Source of the DNA: Armatimonadota bacterium
Lineage (GTDB): Bacteria; Armatimonadota; Hebobacteria; GCA-020354555; CP070648
Length of the DNA stretch: 64,000 nt
Direction of reading: 5' to 3'
Assembly (NCBI GenBank): GCA_020354555.1
Contig: CP070648.1
Coordinates: forward strand, 1,384,865-1,448,864
The notes beneath the pieces are model-generated. The model saw only the letters and a list, made by a program, of their open reading frames with translations. It did no database searches and had not been told where the DNA came from. Position 1 is the stretch's first letter; each line of letters starts with the position of its first letter. Both the position numbers and the translations under genes were made by a program. Below, piece after piece: positions 1-9,237 of this stretch.

Positions 1-130
1 CGAGCGTGCCCGGGTTGGCGTCTGCACCGGACGGAGCGACGAAATATGTCGCGCCGTGCACGCAGGTGGCCATGAGCATGCACCCTATCGCAGCGCACAG
101 GGATTGAAGCAGGAGCGATTGACTCGGCAT
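1..130 (-). CDS. N-terminus of a secreted beta-helix-type protein, cut by the window edge
   Basis: An ATG at 130 on the minus strand opens a frame that runs off the left end, giving 43 residues. GAGG lies 7 bases before the start codon. The first 27 residues form a signal peptide (hydrophobic core LLLQSLCAAIGCMLMATC). The mature part begins ATYFVAPSGADANPGTL. That opening is seen again and again at the mature N-terminus of right-handed parallel beta-helix proteins such as pectate-lyase-like and DUF1565 proteins. The beta-helix repeats themselves would lie outside the window, so the family call rests on this opening motif only. It fits the many exported glycan-active proteins nearby. Confidence 0.6.
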   Translation of the reverse strand, partial: MPSQSLLLQSLCAAIGCMLMATCVHGATYFVAPSGADANPGTL

Positions 131-312
131 GTCCGTACCTCGTGGAGTTGACTGCCGCGGTACTTCGGGACGCGCTTCGCCGCCCCCTGCCACGCGGCGG
201 TGCGGCGGCATCGAGGCGGCTTATACGCTAGTGCCCGGCGGCAGGCGCCACAGGTCGGCGTCGTGAATGCCGACGCTTCCCAGCATCGCCGCAGCGCGCG
301 GGATCAACCGTC

Positions 313-801
313 TCAGATGGTGATGATGGCGTACACGACATCGAGGATAAGATCGGCGGCGAGCAGACTCTCGATCAACGGATCGACCTGATTGGGAGCG
401 CCCGCGACGAAGTACGTGCGCCCGATGCTCTCATCCTGGATCAGATCCCAGTTCAGGTTCTGCGACGACTCGACCATGCGAAACGCCTCGGGATCCGGCT
501 TGACCAGCAGCACCGCCCCTTTCCGCAGGTAGTCTTGGAGATAGACGTGCTCCTCCACGCGAATGACTTTGCTCAGGCGCTCGATCTCGCGGCGCACCTT
601 TTCCTTGTCATCTGCGCTGCACCGGAAAGTGATCACCACGGTGCCACTATCGTCGGGCGTCTCCTCCGAGCCATGGGCGACGATGCTGTCAATGGAGATG
701 CCCCGGTTCGAGAACGCGGAAGCGATGCTCGTCATCGCGCCCGGCTTGTTGACCGCGATCACACGGAACAGCCAGCGATGTTGGTTGGCGGTTGTGCTCA
801 T
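313..801 (-). CDS. ACT-domain protein resembling the acetolactate synthase small subunit
   Basis: 162 residues. The first 80 or so form an ACT domain: RVIAVNKPGAMTSIASAFSNRG followed by ISIDSIVAHGS, close to the IlvH/IlvN pattern. In that family ACT domains bind valine and regulate acetolactate synthase. The C-terminal half (KGAVLLVKPDPEAF onward) keeps a second alpha/beta region but lacks the usual IlvH 'FRGQIIDV' stretch, so it may be a free-standing ACT regulator. It starts 6 bases after the stop of the butyryltransferase/kinase fusion, so the two are probably cotranscribed. No ilvB or ilvC is visible beside it. The ACT fold is well supported; the ilvN assignment is not. Confidence 0.7.
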   Translation of the reverse strand: MSTTANQHRWLFRVIAVNKPGAMTSIASAFSNRGISIDSIVAHGSEETPDDSGTVVITFRCSADDKEKVRREIERLSKVIRVEEHVYLQDYLRKGAVLLVKPDPEAFRMVESSQNLNWDLIQDESIGRTYFVAGAPNQVDPLIESLLAADLILDVVYAIITI

Positions 802-807
802 GCCTTC

Positions 808-2955
808 TCACCCGTTGGATGGCGGAGGTTCGGGCGCATAGTCCGCCCACCGCTTGATTGGTTCCTCGCCCGAAAGGGCCCGGCACGCGCCCGCGGCCAT
901 CGCCTGCATTTCCAGCGACTCCGGAAAGACTACGACGGGCGCGAGATGGCCGATGCGGCTGCGCAGCTGATCAACGATAGCCTCCGATCGCGCCATGCCG
1001 CCCGTGACCGCGATCGCATCCACCTCGCCGCCCAGGGTTATCGCCAGGGCACCGATTTCCTTGGCCACCCAGTAGACCATCGCCTCGACCACTTGGCGCG
1101 CGGTCTCGTCGCCGGCGGCAATGCGCCGCGCGATCTCTTCGAGATCGTATGTTCCGAGGTACGACCGCAGCCCGCCGCGGGTCGAAAGCTCCCGCTCAAG
1201 TTGCTCGCGCGTGAACTTGCCGGAGTAGGCGAGGCCAATCACGTGCTTCAGCGGCAACCGGCCTGCGCGCTGAGGGCTGAACGGGCCGTCGCCGAGCAAG
1301 CTAATCGTGGCGTCGATCATGCGATTGTGACGCAGTGCCGCGACGGTGATCCCGCCGCCGAGGTGCGCCACGATCAGGTTGATCTGGTCAACTGCATGGC
1401 CGAGCTCCTCTGCCGCCCGCCGCGCCGTCTCTTTCACGCTCAGGAAATGCGCCGCGCTGCGACGCGGAACCGGCGCGTAGCCCGAGATCTCGGCCTCGGG
1501 CATGAACTCGTCCGCAACCACCGGGTCAATCATGAACGCCGGAACGCCGAGTTCGCGCGCCACCTCGGCCGCGAGGGGAATCCCCAGGTTGCACGGATGC
1601 TCGAGTTCGGCATGGCGCGTGATCGCCTCGACCAGCGCGTCGTCAACGATCACTTGGCCATTTTCGACGCGCGCGATTTCGTACACGCCCGCCTCCAGCT
1701 TGCGCTTGCCGCGCGGTAGCAGCCCGCCGCGCCCGACGATCGCATCAACGTTGGCGATCGCGTGATCGGCGAGAAACTCCCGCACCAGAGCCAGACGGTT
1801 TCGGATGTCGTCAGATGGGTCGGAAGAGGCCGGCGCGTGCCGCACCTCACCCGCGTTGAGCTCGCCCTCACCGTGGAAGAAGGAGAGCTTGGTGGAGGTC
1901 GAGCCGGGGTTGATGACGAGCACGCGGTGACGGCCGGACGCGCGGGTGAGGAGTGCGTGGCCGCGCGTGCGACGTTCGCCCGAGGGGCGCAGTTGGGTGT
2001 AGACACTCGTTAGGGCAATCGACGCCAGGCGGGAACTCAGCAGCTCCGAGCGCGACACCGGTGCGACGGGGACCTCGAGGCCGACGGTGATATTAGCGAG
2101 GCTCGCCGCGCCATAGTCGGACATCGCCATGATGGCCTTGTACACAGCATTCGCTGCGTCAATGTTGGTGAATGCCAGGATGTCGGCCTGCCCGGCCACC
2201 GACGCGCACTCCGGGAACCGCTCGATCAGTCGTTTGACCTTGACCGATTGCGGGTCAACCGCGAGGTCGAAAGAGAGCGGGCCGTAGACCTCCATGTCCT
2301 GCCATTGGTGGCGGGTGAGTTCGGCAGCGATGCGACTCGACGCGAGCGCCTTGATGTCCTCCTCATTGGCGGAGATGATGGCGACCTTGGGGCGCGCTCG
2401 CCCGAAGACGACGCGCGCGACATCGGCGGCGCTCTCGATGATGTCCACCATGCGCGCGTAGGTGCACAGGACGGTGATGCCGGGATCGGTGAGCATCATC
2501 AAGCGGCCCTCCGCGATGGGCGCCGCGTCGAAGCACGCGACAACGCTGATCGTCGGGCGGATGCGGATCTTGAGGAGCTCGCGGTACAAAGCCGGCGTGG
2601 GAGTGCCGCCCTTGATGATGATGCCCGCATCGCCCGACTGCGCGCAGGCGACGGTTTTGGCGGCGGTATCGCGGTCATCCGCGGCGGCGATGATATCCGC
2701 CGGATCCACCATGACGTGAGTCTGCTCGATGGCGTCGCGGATGAGCCGCTCGTCGCCGACCAGAATCACGCGGTCAACGATGCCGTGATCCTGCGCCGCC
2801 TCCACCAGCAGGAGATCGGCGACGCGATCCCCGCCGGCGACGACCACGCTCTTGTGCTCCAACGCGCCGGCGACGATGACGAGGTCGGAGACCGCGTGGA
2901 TCTCTGACGCAGCGTTAATCGTGGGCCTCAGTGATTGTGAGGGCGGTTCGCGCAT
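808..2955 (-). CDS. Fused phosphate butyryltransferase-butyrate kinase
   Basis: 715 residues in one uninterrupted frame. Residues about 20-325 match the phosphate acetyl/butyryltransferase fold (KSVVVAGGDRVADLLLVEAA, later GIIIKGG and MLTDPGI). Residues about 343-700 match butyrate kinase of the acetate/propionate kinase superfamily: RVLVINPGSTSTK at 344-356 is the phosphate-binding start, with AHLGGGI and ITLGGEVDAIAVTGG further on. In known pathways these enzymes turn butyryl- or isobutyryl-CoA into the acyl phosphate and then into acid plus ATP. They are normally two adjacent genes (ptb, buk); here a linker of about 15-20 residues joins them. Both domains are of normal length. The acyl chain preference cannot be read from sequence. 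Cytosolic. Confidence 0.9.
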   Translation of the reverse strand: MREPPSQSLRPTINAASEIHAVSDLVIVAGALEHKSVVVAGGDRVADLLLVEAAQDHGIVDRVILVGDERLIRDAIEQTHVMVDPADIIAAADDRDTAAKTVACAQSGDAGIIIKGGTPTPALYRELLKIRIRPTISVVACFDAAPIAEGRLMMLTDPGITVLCTYARMVDIIESAADVARVVFGRARPKVAIISANEEDIKALASSRIAAELTRHQWQDMEVYGPLSFDLAVDPQSVKVKRLIERFPECASVAGQADILAFTNIDAANAVYKAIMAMSDYGAASLANITVGLEVPVAPVSRSELLSSRLASIALTSVYTQLRPSGERRTRGHALLTRASGRHRVLVINPGSTSTKLSFFHGEGELNAGEVRHAPASSDPSDDIRNRLALVREFLADHAIANVDAIVGRGGLLPRGKRKLEAGVYEIARVENGQVIVDDALVEAITRHAELEHPCNLGIPLAAEVARELGVPAFMIDPVVADEFMPEAEISGYAPVPRRSAAHFLSVKETARRAAEELGHAVDQINLIVAHLGGGITVAALRHNRMIDATISLLGDGPFSPQRAGRLPLKHVIGLAYSGKFTREQLERELSTRGGLRSYLGTYDLEEIARRIAAGDETARQVVEAMVYWVAKEIGALAITLGGEVDAIAVTGGMARSEAIVDQLRSRIGHLAPVVVFPESLEMQAMAAGACRALSGEEPIKRWADYAPEPPPSNG

Positions 2956-3097
2956 GCTATCGCGTCCTCAGTGAGCGCTCTGAGCCCAACGTGGTAGGAC
3001 CTGTGCGACCGAACGTTCAGGGCAGGCCGCCGCGACCAGCGCGCCAGTCATCGGCCTTGACGTGCAGACTCCGCACCGCGGACCGCGGATGACGCGC

Positions 3098-4030
3098 TCA
3101 GTGCATCTCCTCCTCACATGTGCCGATGCCGTGGCGGTAGAAGCTGAAGCGCACGTTGGGATGCAACGCCAGCAGCGACATCGGCACCGCCGCGTCCGGG
3201 ATCTTCTTCGAGATCATGAACGCGGTGAGGCGCATGCCGAATGGGTTGTCGTGGTTCCCCGCCTGCCAGATGGACACCCGCTCCGCCTTCCACGTCTCCA
3301 CCGGCCCCACGCTCAGCGCCTGGGTCGGGACGTCCGCTACCTTTCCGCCGCCGGATGTGCGAGCATTCTGGATGATCGTCATCGGGTGCAGGTCCACCAC
3401 TCGCGCACTCTGCTTCAAGTACTCTTCGGGTGGGGGAGGGGCATCCTGGTACTTGCCCTGCCGCTTCGGCGGGTCATTGAACGCCCAGTGCTTGACCTCG
3501 CCCTGGCCGCCCTGCATCACGACACAGCGTACCTGATCGAAGCTCGCGGTGTAATCGGCGAGATGATCCGCCTTGGGGAAATGCAGGTTGGCGTCCGGCA
3601 TGACGAGTTGTGGGTCAATGCGGCTGAAGCACAGCTCGCGGTCGGCCTTCTCGAACGACAAGGGATGTGTCGCCGGCACCTCGCGCCCGTCGAGGTACCA
3701 CTCGTCCATGCCCCAGAAGTGTGCGTGGCGCAGGTCGAGCCGGAGCGCATTGACCAACTGCGCGGCTAGCGGCAATTGCTCCGTCGGCCCGATCGGGCCG
3801 CAGATGCCGGCCGGCTTGTCCTCCGTCGCCTGCGACCAGGCCTCGACGTATTCGAGCGCCTCAGCGAGATAGAAGCTCTCCAGCGTATCGTAGAATACGA
3901 TCTCGAAACCCGGCCGCGAGAGCTGTGCTATATCGTCGACCGTGAGCTTGGCGACGTCCTCGAGGATTCCGCGGTCGACGGTGGTGTAATCCCACCATTC
4001 CGGCGCGACGACGCTCAGTGGTCTGCTCAT
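3098..4030 (-). CDS. Divergent glucosamine-6-phosphate deaminase (NagB/SOL family) protein
   Basis: 310 residues. [20 protein letters not shown] (76-95) corresponds to the phosphate loop, and [10 protein letters not shown] (104-113) to the NagB 'NMDEY' strand, with Asp109 in the place of the ring-opening base. The second signature is altered: [15 protein letters not shown] (174-188) keeps the His (181) and AFN, but Val stands where NagB has its catalytic Asp141 (E. coli numbering) and Asp replaces Glu148. Family membership is therefore clear but the deaminase reaction is not; it may isomerise or cleave a related sugar phosphate. GGGAG lies 6 bases before the start. It would suit use of amino sugars released by the exported glycosidases. 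Confidence 0.75.
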   Translation of the reverse strand: MSRPLSVVAPEWWDYTTVDRGILEDVAKLTVDDIAQLSRPGFEIVFYDTLESFYLAEALEYVEAWSQATEDKPAGICGPIGPTEQLPLAAQLVNALRLDLRHAHFWGMDEWYLDGREVPATHPLSFEKADRELCFSRIDPQLVMPDANLHFPKADHLADYTASFDQVRCVVMQGGQGEVKHWAFNDPPKRQGKYQDAPPPPEEYLKQSARVVDLHPMTIIQNARTSGGGKVADVPTQALSVGPVETWKAERVSIWQAGNHDNPFGMRLTAFMISKKIPDAAVPMSLLALHPNVRFSFYRHGIGTCEEEMH

Positions 4031-4315
4031 GTCAGTCTCCCTGGTCCCAGGTGATCCGCCCGGCGCGTGCGTGCCGACGCCGTCTCAACCGCTCGGCGGT
4101 CGTATCTACGTTGAATCCTATTTGACGGCACTTCGGCGTCTCCTCCTTGCGGCGGGTCCAGTGTCGCATTCCGGGCGCCGCCAAAACGAGAACCAGGGGG
4201 TGCCTCCGGTCGCCTCTCTTGCAGGTCAGAGCGGAAGTGGCGGTGAAGGTGTTTGCCATCCGCGTGGGTCCGAGGGTTTTCAATGCGCGCCAAGTTCTCG
4301 GGCGAGGTGAGCATC

Positions 4316-5959
4316 ATGTCCCAAGCAGTCCTGACGTGTACCGACTTCCTGGTCGTGCTCGCGGTTATCGCGATTGCGCTCGCGGCCGTCACCGAGACAC
4401 GCGGGCAGGGCGAACCCGGCCAAACGCTGTACAACGGCATACAACTACCGTCGCAGTGGCCGCCGCAAAGGGATGCGCTCACGCTCGCCCCGCCCCCCAA
4501 GCCACCGTATCTGGTCACGCCGCCTGACGTCATTCCAATTGACGTCGGGCGCCAGTTGTTCGTTGACGATTTCCTGATCCAACGAACGACGCTGAAGCGG
4601 ACGTATCATCTCGCGGAGTACCACCCGGCCACGCCGGTCCTGAAGCCGGATCGCGCGTGGGAGGCTGAGCGCTGGCCGACGGCGATGGTGTTCAGCGACG
4701 GGGTGTGGTACGACCCGCAGGACCGACTCTTCAAGATGTGGTACATGGGCGGCTATGCGCATTCGACGTGCTACGCCACCTCGCGCGACGGTATCCACTG
4801 GGAGAAACCGGCTCTCGATATCGAATCCGGCACCAACGTCGTTCACACGAGCAAGCGCGACTCCGGCACGGCGTGGCTCGACCTCGATGAGCAGAAGCCT
4901 GAGCGGCGATACAAGATGTTTCTTTACGACTCACAGGGCGGACTCTCCAGCTGGTTCTCGTCTGACGGCATTCACTGGAGCGACGTGGGTCGCACCGGAC
5001 CGACCGGCGACCGTACCACCGTCTTCTACAATCCATTCCGCGAGGTCTGGGTGTACGGCATCCGCGAGTACTTTCCGCCGCCGAATGGCGTCGGGCGCTG
5101 CCGGCGGTACTGGGAGCACCCGGACGTGCTCGCAGGCGCGAAGTGGGAGGCGGGCGAACCGACTCTGTGGGTGGGCGCCGACAAGCTCGATCCACGCCGC
5201 GCCGACCTCAACACTTCGTGCGAACTGTACAACCTCGATGCCGTGGCGTACGAGAGTATCATGCTCGGGCTGTTCAGCATCTGGCGCGGCCAGCCGCAGG
5301 ATCGCGCGAAGCCCAACGAGGTGTGCGTCGGCTTCACCCGCGACGGGTTCCACTGGTATCGCCCGGATCGCCGCGCGTTCATCCCGGTGTCCGAGAACTA
5401 CGGCGACTGGAACTGGGCGAACGTGCAGTCCGCCGGCGGGTGCTGCCTGGTCGTTGGTGATGAGCTGTGGTTCTACGTCAGTGGGCGGGCGGGCGAGCGC
5501 GGCTCGTCAGCCTCCGGCGTCAGCAGCACCGGCCTGGCTATGCTGCGCCGCGACGGGTTCGCTTCAATGGATGCCGACGAATCCGGCGGGACGCTCACGA
5601 CGCGGCGCGTGCGGTTCAGCGGGAAGTACCTGTTCGTCAATGCGGACGCCGATGGAGGCGAACTGCGCGTCGAAGTGCTCGACGAGCACGGCAGGATGAT
5701 ACGGCCGTTCACGCGCGCCAACTGTGTGCCGATTTCCGCGGATAAGACCCTTCAGGCCGTACACTGGAAGGGCGCGGAAGATCTCTCCGCCGTGGCCGGC
5801 AAGCCGGTCAAGCTCCGGTTCCGCCTGACGAACGCAAGCCTCTACGCGTTCTGGGTCAGCCCGGAGAAGTCCGGCGCCAGTCGCGGTTACGTCGCTGCCG
5901 GCGGCCCGGGTTTCACCGGCCCGACTGACACCGTCGGCGCGGCCGCCTACGGCCGCTGA
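4316..5959 (+). CDS. Exported LFVDD-type beta-propeller hydrolase-like protein (GH32/GH43-like)
   Basis: 547 residues. The chosen ATG has GAGGTGAG 6 bases upstream; in-frame ATGs at 4253 and 4283 lack such a site. A signal peptide (FLVVLAVIAIALAAV) is followed by a proline-rich spacer and then DVGRQLFVDDFLI, the opening of a family common in Planctomycetes and Armatimonadota. Repeated SRDGIHW, SSDGIHW and TRDGFHW motifs mark the blades of a five-bladed propeller as in GH32/GH43/GH130. The last 130 residues form a beta-sandwich (RVRFSGKYLFVNADADGGEL onward). The protein at 27207-28673 is a paralogue with the same two-part design. No member with this architecture is known to me to have a proven substrate; a glycoside target is inferred. 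Confidence 0.75.
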   Translation: MSQAVLTCTDFLVVLAVIAIALAAVTETRGQGEPGQTLYNGIQLPSQWPPQRDALTLAPPPKPPYLVTPPDVIPIDVGRQLFVDDFLIQRTTLKRTYHLAEYHPATPVLKPDRAWEAERWPTAMVFSDGVWYDPQDRLFKMWYMGGYAHSTCYATSRDGIHWEKPALDIESGTNVVHTSKRDSGTAWLDLDEQKPERRYKMFLYDSQGGLSSWFSSDGIHWSDVGRTGPTGDRTTVFYNPFREVWVYGIREYFPPPNGVGRCRRYWEHPDVLAGAKWEAGEPTLWVGADKLDPRRADLNTSCELYNLDAVAYESIMLGLFSIWRGQPQDRAKPNEVCVGFTRDGFHWYRPDRRAFIPVSENYGDWNWANVQSAGGCCLVVGDELWFYVSGRAGERGSSASGVSSTGLAMLRRDGFASMDADESGGTLTTRRVRFSGKYLFVNADADGGELRVEVLDEHGRMIRPFTRANCVPISADKTLQAVHWKGAEDLSAVAGKPVKLRFRLTNASLYAFWVSPEKSGASRGYVAAGGPGFTGPTDTVGAAAYGR

Positions 5960-6003
5960 CGCCGCCGCATCGCATGTTGCCAGAGCGTTGCCGCGCCAGG
6001 TGC

Positions 6004-6211
6004 GTCATTCAGAGCGGAGCGCCGAGCGTCAGCGAGGTGCAAAGCGAAGAATCCCGGCGTCGCCGATGCGCTTACGTACGGACAGCAGGAACTCGTGCGG
6101 CCGCGGCTTATCAATGAAGCGCTCGCAAGGAAGCGCCCTTCTTGCGCGCGCGGTCTCGGCAGGCGGTTGCCACCATCCCTATGAGGTTATTCGGCTTCGC
6201 CTCAGAATGAC
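6004..6211. repeat. GTCATTC-bounded intergenic inverted-repeat element
   Basis: The spacer between the two converging genes starts with GTCATTCAGAGCGGAGCG and ends with GGCTTCGCCTCAGAATGAC, which are imperfect inverted copies of each other. The left side also carries GCAAAGCGAAGAATCC. Elements with these 'GTCATTCTGAG...' ends are common non-coding intergenic repeats in many bacterial genomes. I see only one copy here and no coding capacity inside. Confidence 0.5.
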
Positions 6212-6274
6212 AGTGTCGGCATCCTCTGCGGGTGCTCCCCATAGGCCCTCAGCAAGAGGCATCCCGCTGCGGAG

Positions 6275-7081
6275 CTACGTTTCCGCGCGCAGCGCGGAAC
6301 GGATCAGGTTTTCGGCCGAGAAGTCGCCGTCGGTCAACGCGGCGAGCGGCGTTTCGTCCCCGAGGATCCTGTCGCGGATCTCCGCGGGCGACAGACCGTC
6401 GGCCTCGAGCTGTTTCGACACGGCGATGAGATGCTCCAGACCGGAAGCGCAATCCCTCAGCGCCGCCCGCCCATCCTCCACCACGCTGCCGACGCCGGTG
6501 AAGAGCACCAGGCGTTCGCCCTCCAGCTCGGCGAGCCCGCGCATGTCCCTGACGAGCTGACCGACGTCCTCCTCCGGGCGGGCACCCTTGGGCGTCGGGG
6601 TGACATACAGATCGCCGGAGAAGACGTGGCCTGCGCTCTGCTCGAAGAGCGCGATGTGGCCGCGGCAATGGCCCGGGGTTTCGATGACTCGAAACTCGCG
6701 GCTCTGCGTATTGATTGTGTCGGGCGTCGGCATGGCATCGCTGGCGTCGGGAATGCCCCAGACCTCGCGCCGATAGCGCGACAGCTCCGGGCGCAGGCCG
6801 ATGAGCGGCACCGATTCCCGGTGCGCGTAGATGCGCAGGCCTCGTTTGTCCTGAAGCGCCCGGTTCGCCCCAACGTGATCCTCGTGGTAGTGCGTGTTGA
6901 CGATGACTTCAACGCGCTTGTCGGCGAGAAACGCGAGCAGTTCCTGCGAGATGTGGGCGCACCCCGTGTCAATCAACAGACCATCAACGAGACAGCCCGC
7001 CGTCCAGTAGATGACACCACCCGGGTTATCGCGGCCCATCCTGATGATGGTGACGTCTTCAAACTCGTATGCGCTGATCAC
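6275..7081 (-). CDS. MBL-fold metallo-hydrolase
   Basis: 268 residues from a GTG start that has AGAGAGG 6 bases upstream. The open frame extends 71 codons further but that part has no recognisable protein character. THYHEDH (63-69) is the HxHxDH zinc motif; HCRGH and SGDLYV supply later metal ligands of the metallo-beta-lactamase fold. The C-terminal part (LRDCASGLEHLIAVSKQLEADGLSPAEIRDRILG) is helical, as in the lactonase/glyoxalase-II-like MBL proteins with an added helical tail. Substrate unknown. No signal peptide, so cytosolic. Confidence 0.85.
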   Translation of the reverse strand: MISAYEFEDVTIIRMGRDNPGGVIYWTAGCLVDGLLIDTGCAHISQELLAFLADKRVEVIVNTHYHEDHVGANRALQDKRGLRIYAHRESVPLIGLRPELSRYRREVWGIPDASDAMPTPDTINTQSREFRVIETPGHCRGHIALFEQSAGHVFSGDLYVTPTPKGARPEEDVGQLVRDMRGLAELEGERLVLFTGVGSVVEDGRAALRDCASGLEHLIAVSKQLEADGLSPAEIRDRILGDETPLAALTDGDFSAENLIRSALRAET

Positions 7082-7342
7082 GCAAAGCCTCTCTGCGCAT
7101 GTCCTCGGCGGTCGGCGCTCCAGATCAAGGGCGCTGGCGCAATCGTCGTATCTTCGCTGTGACTGCCGTTTCTGCCTGCAAGACGGCCTCCTGCCGTACG
7201 ATGGAGACCATCTGACAAAGTCTGCTCGGCCCGGCATTCTCCTGTAGGGGAGACCCTCTAGGCGCTCCCTTTCAGCGGCCCCTTGCACGCACAATCGGTT
7301 TGCCGTAGAGTTGATGCCGCCTGACGCTGCCGGAGGTCACCT

Positions 7343-7789
7343 ATGCCGACCCTGAGACACAAGGTGCTCGCGTACATAACGCACGGCAATCGCCTGCTCG
7401 TCTTCAGCCATCCGGATGCCCCCGACGCGGGCATCCAGGTGCCCGGCGGCACGATAGGCGACGGCGAAGATCCTGCTCGGGCTGTCCTGCGTGAGGCAGT
7501 GGAGGAAACCGGCATCCATGACCTGCGCGTCGAAGCGTTCCTCGGGCGCTTTGATCAGGACGTTCCGGAACGCGGCGAGATCTTCAGGCGCAACGTCTTC
7601 CACCTCGTATGCGAAGGAAATCCGCCCGAGACATGGCAGCACGAGGAACGGCACCCGAGCGACGGCACTCCGGGGCCGATCATGTTCGAGTTCTTCTGGG
7701 TGATGCTGCCGGACGAGGTGCCTCCGCTTGCGCCGGGCCACGACGCACTGCTTGCCGAACTGCTGGCGCGAGTGCGCGCTGCGGATTAA
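7343..7789 (+). CDS. Nudix hydrolase
   Basis: 148 residues. The box G-x5-E-x7-R-E-A-x-E-E-x-G-I is complete at residues 36-58 (GTIGDGEDPARAVL then REAVEETGI), so metal binding and catalysis should be intact. The protein begins MPTLRHKVLAYITHGNRLLVF, the usual first strand of the fold. GGAGG lies a few bases before the start. Nudix enzymes hydrolyse nucleoside diphosphates linked to another group; which one cannot be told. It stands alone between two minus-strand genes. Confidence 0.9.
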   Translation: MPTLRHKVLAYITHGNRLLVFSHPDAPDAGIQVPGGTIGDGEDPARAVLREAVEETGIHDLRVEAFLGRFDQDVPERGEIFRRNVFHLVCEGNPPETWQHEERHPSDGTPGPIMFEFFWVMLPDEVPPLAPGHDALLAELLARVRAAD

Positions 7790-7941
7790 GGGGGTAGTAG
7801 GTTGCTGTGCACCTGCGGCTGAGGCCGGGTTATCCGTGACGAGAGTATGCTTCGGGAGATCGCGCCTAGACGCTCATTGGTACGGTCAAGCCGCGCTGCG
7901 GAATCGCGCGCGGCGCGATACAGACTGGCCGTGAGCAGCCA

Positions 7942-8787
7942 CTATGGCGGAGGCGACGACGACACCTCCATCCCCGACTCCCCGACGGGGATGACGGAGG
8001 CAGGCTGGTTGCCCGGCCACAACGAGACCTGCCGCACGGTCGCCACAAACTGGAACCCGACCGCCGCGTAAATGCGGCCCGGGGCTTCTTGGACATGGTA
8101 CAGGTAGAGCCCGGACTCGCCGCGCTCGACTGCGAGTTGCTGGAGCCGGCACAGCATGGCCCGGCAGATGCCCCGCCGGCGGAAGCGCTCTCGCGTCGCG
8201 ACGTCCTCCACGTTGCCCCACCCTCCGCTCCAGATGCAGGCGAGAGAGGCGGCCGGTTCCCCATCGATGCGGGCCAGCAGGCAATCCGCCCTCGGGTCTC
8301 GGCTCAGGCTCGCCCACACCTGGCGGTGCCGCAACACGGTCTCGGGATCCGCTCCTTCACCGTGCACCGCCAGCAGGTCTTCGAGTTCCTCTGGGCCGGC
8401 GACCGAGAGGGTCAAGCCAGGCACCTCCCACAGTTCCCCGCGAGCCCCGCTGCTCGGCCACGCCCGAAACGTCTGCTCCTGGCAGGCCGAGCGCCATCCC
8501 AACTCTTCAGCGAACCGTATCAGGTCTGCGTCATTGGGTGGGATGAAGAAGCGCAGGCGGGGCTGGAGATTGCGCGCGCGGTACCATGCCGCGACTTCGC
8601 TCAGGACAGCGGGCAACTGCTCCGCGGGCAACTTGCCGTCGAGGTAGGCGTGATTGCTGTCATGCGAGCCGGGATTCTCGGGATTCGCCCAGATCACTCC
8701 CCATGGCCGCGGCTCCCATGTCGCGAGGACTTCGTGGAAGGCGCGCTGGAGAGATGTCAGCTCTTCGATCCCAGGTATCTTCTGCAT
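7942..8787 (-). CDS. GNAT-family N-acetyltransferase
   Basis: 281 residues from ATG 8787; the frame is open another 89 codons upstream but that stretch is cysteine- and arginine-rich without domain character. The C-terminal third holds the GNAT core: EDVATRERFRRRGICRAMLC is the strand plus acetyl-CoA pyrophosphate loop (R-R-R-G-I-C), followed by LYLYHVQEAPGRIYAAVGF. The N-terminal half (HAYLDGKLPAEQLPAVLSEV onward) looks like a second, degenerate GNAT-like half, as in tandem GNAT proteins. Acceptor unknown. Cytosolic. Confidence 0.8.
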   Translation of the reverse strand: MQKIPGIEELTSLQRAFHEVLATWEPRPWGVIWANPENPGSHDSNHAYLDGKLPAEQLPAVLSEVAAWYRARNLQPRLRFFIPPNDADLIRFAEELGWRSACQEQTFRAWPSSGARGELWEVPGLTLSVAGPEELEDLLAVHGEGADPETVLRHRQVWASLSRDPRADCLLARIDGEPAASLACIWSGGWGNVEDVATRERFRRRGICRAMLCRLQQLAVERGESGLYLYHVQEAPGRIYAAVGFQFVATVRQVSLWPGNQPASVIPVGESGMEVSSSPPP

Positions 8788-9112
8788 GGTGTCAGTGGAT
8801 TGCGGGAGTGCATCCCATAGCAGAGTTGCAGGCGACACCGGGGCCGCGCATCCGCCGCTCCGCTGCTGCGCCGCAAAGCAGCGACGATCCGACGGGGCGC
8901 ATGTGCTTGATCTGCCGCGGGTGGTGCCCCGGCAGAGGCTGTACGCGGCGCATGAGGCTATGCGTCGGCACGGCGGTTCACGCGCGCCGACCCACAGTGG
9001 CCGAACACCCCGCCTGTCAGGGCCAGCCCCTTCCAGGTCGGGTGTAGGCAACACCGATCATGCCATCAGCACCTCGACACAACGCGATGGCGCAGATGGC
9101 CCGCACGAGCAA

Positions 9113-9148
9113 GCCGTGCACGCCGTCCTTGGCGACGGCGTGCACGGC
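9113..9148 (-). terminator. Perfect 15-bp hairpin after the RNA-metabolism cluster
   Basis: GCCGTGCACGCCGTC is followed by a 6-base loop and its exact reverse complement. It lies 90 bases downstream of the zinc-ribbon gene and ahead of the acetyltransferase, both on the minus strand. There is no clear T run, so it may end transcription with Rho or protect a 3' end rather than act as a classic intrinsic terminator. Confidence 0.6.
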
Positions 9149-9237
9149 GGGCGCGACCCGGGCTCACGCCCGCCCCGCTCGTCTCCAGACTGTCTCCCCG
9201 GCCGCCCACACGGACAACAAGGGCGACGGCATCGCGC

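Noticed and set aside
535-1719. 394-codon plus-strand open frame opposite the kinase fusion
   Set aside because: It lies antisense to the butyrate kinase and ACT genes, has no domain character and reflects high GC on the opposite strand.
4253-4315. Upstream start for the LFVDD protein
   Set aside because: ATG 4253 and 4283 lack ribosome sites, whereas 4316 has GAGGTGAG at ideal spacing and gives a compact signal peptide.
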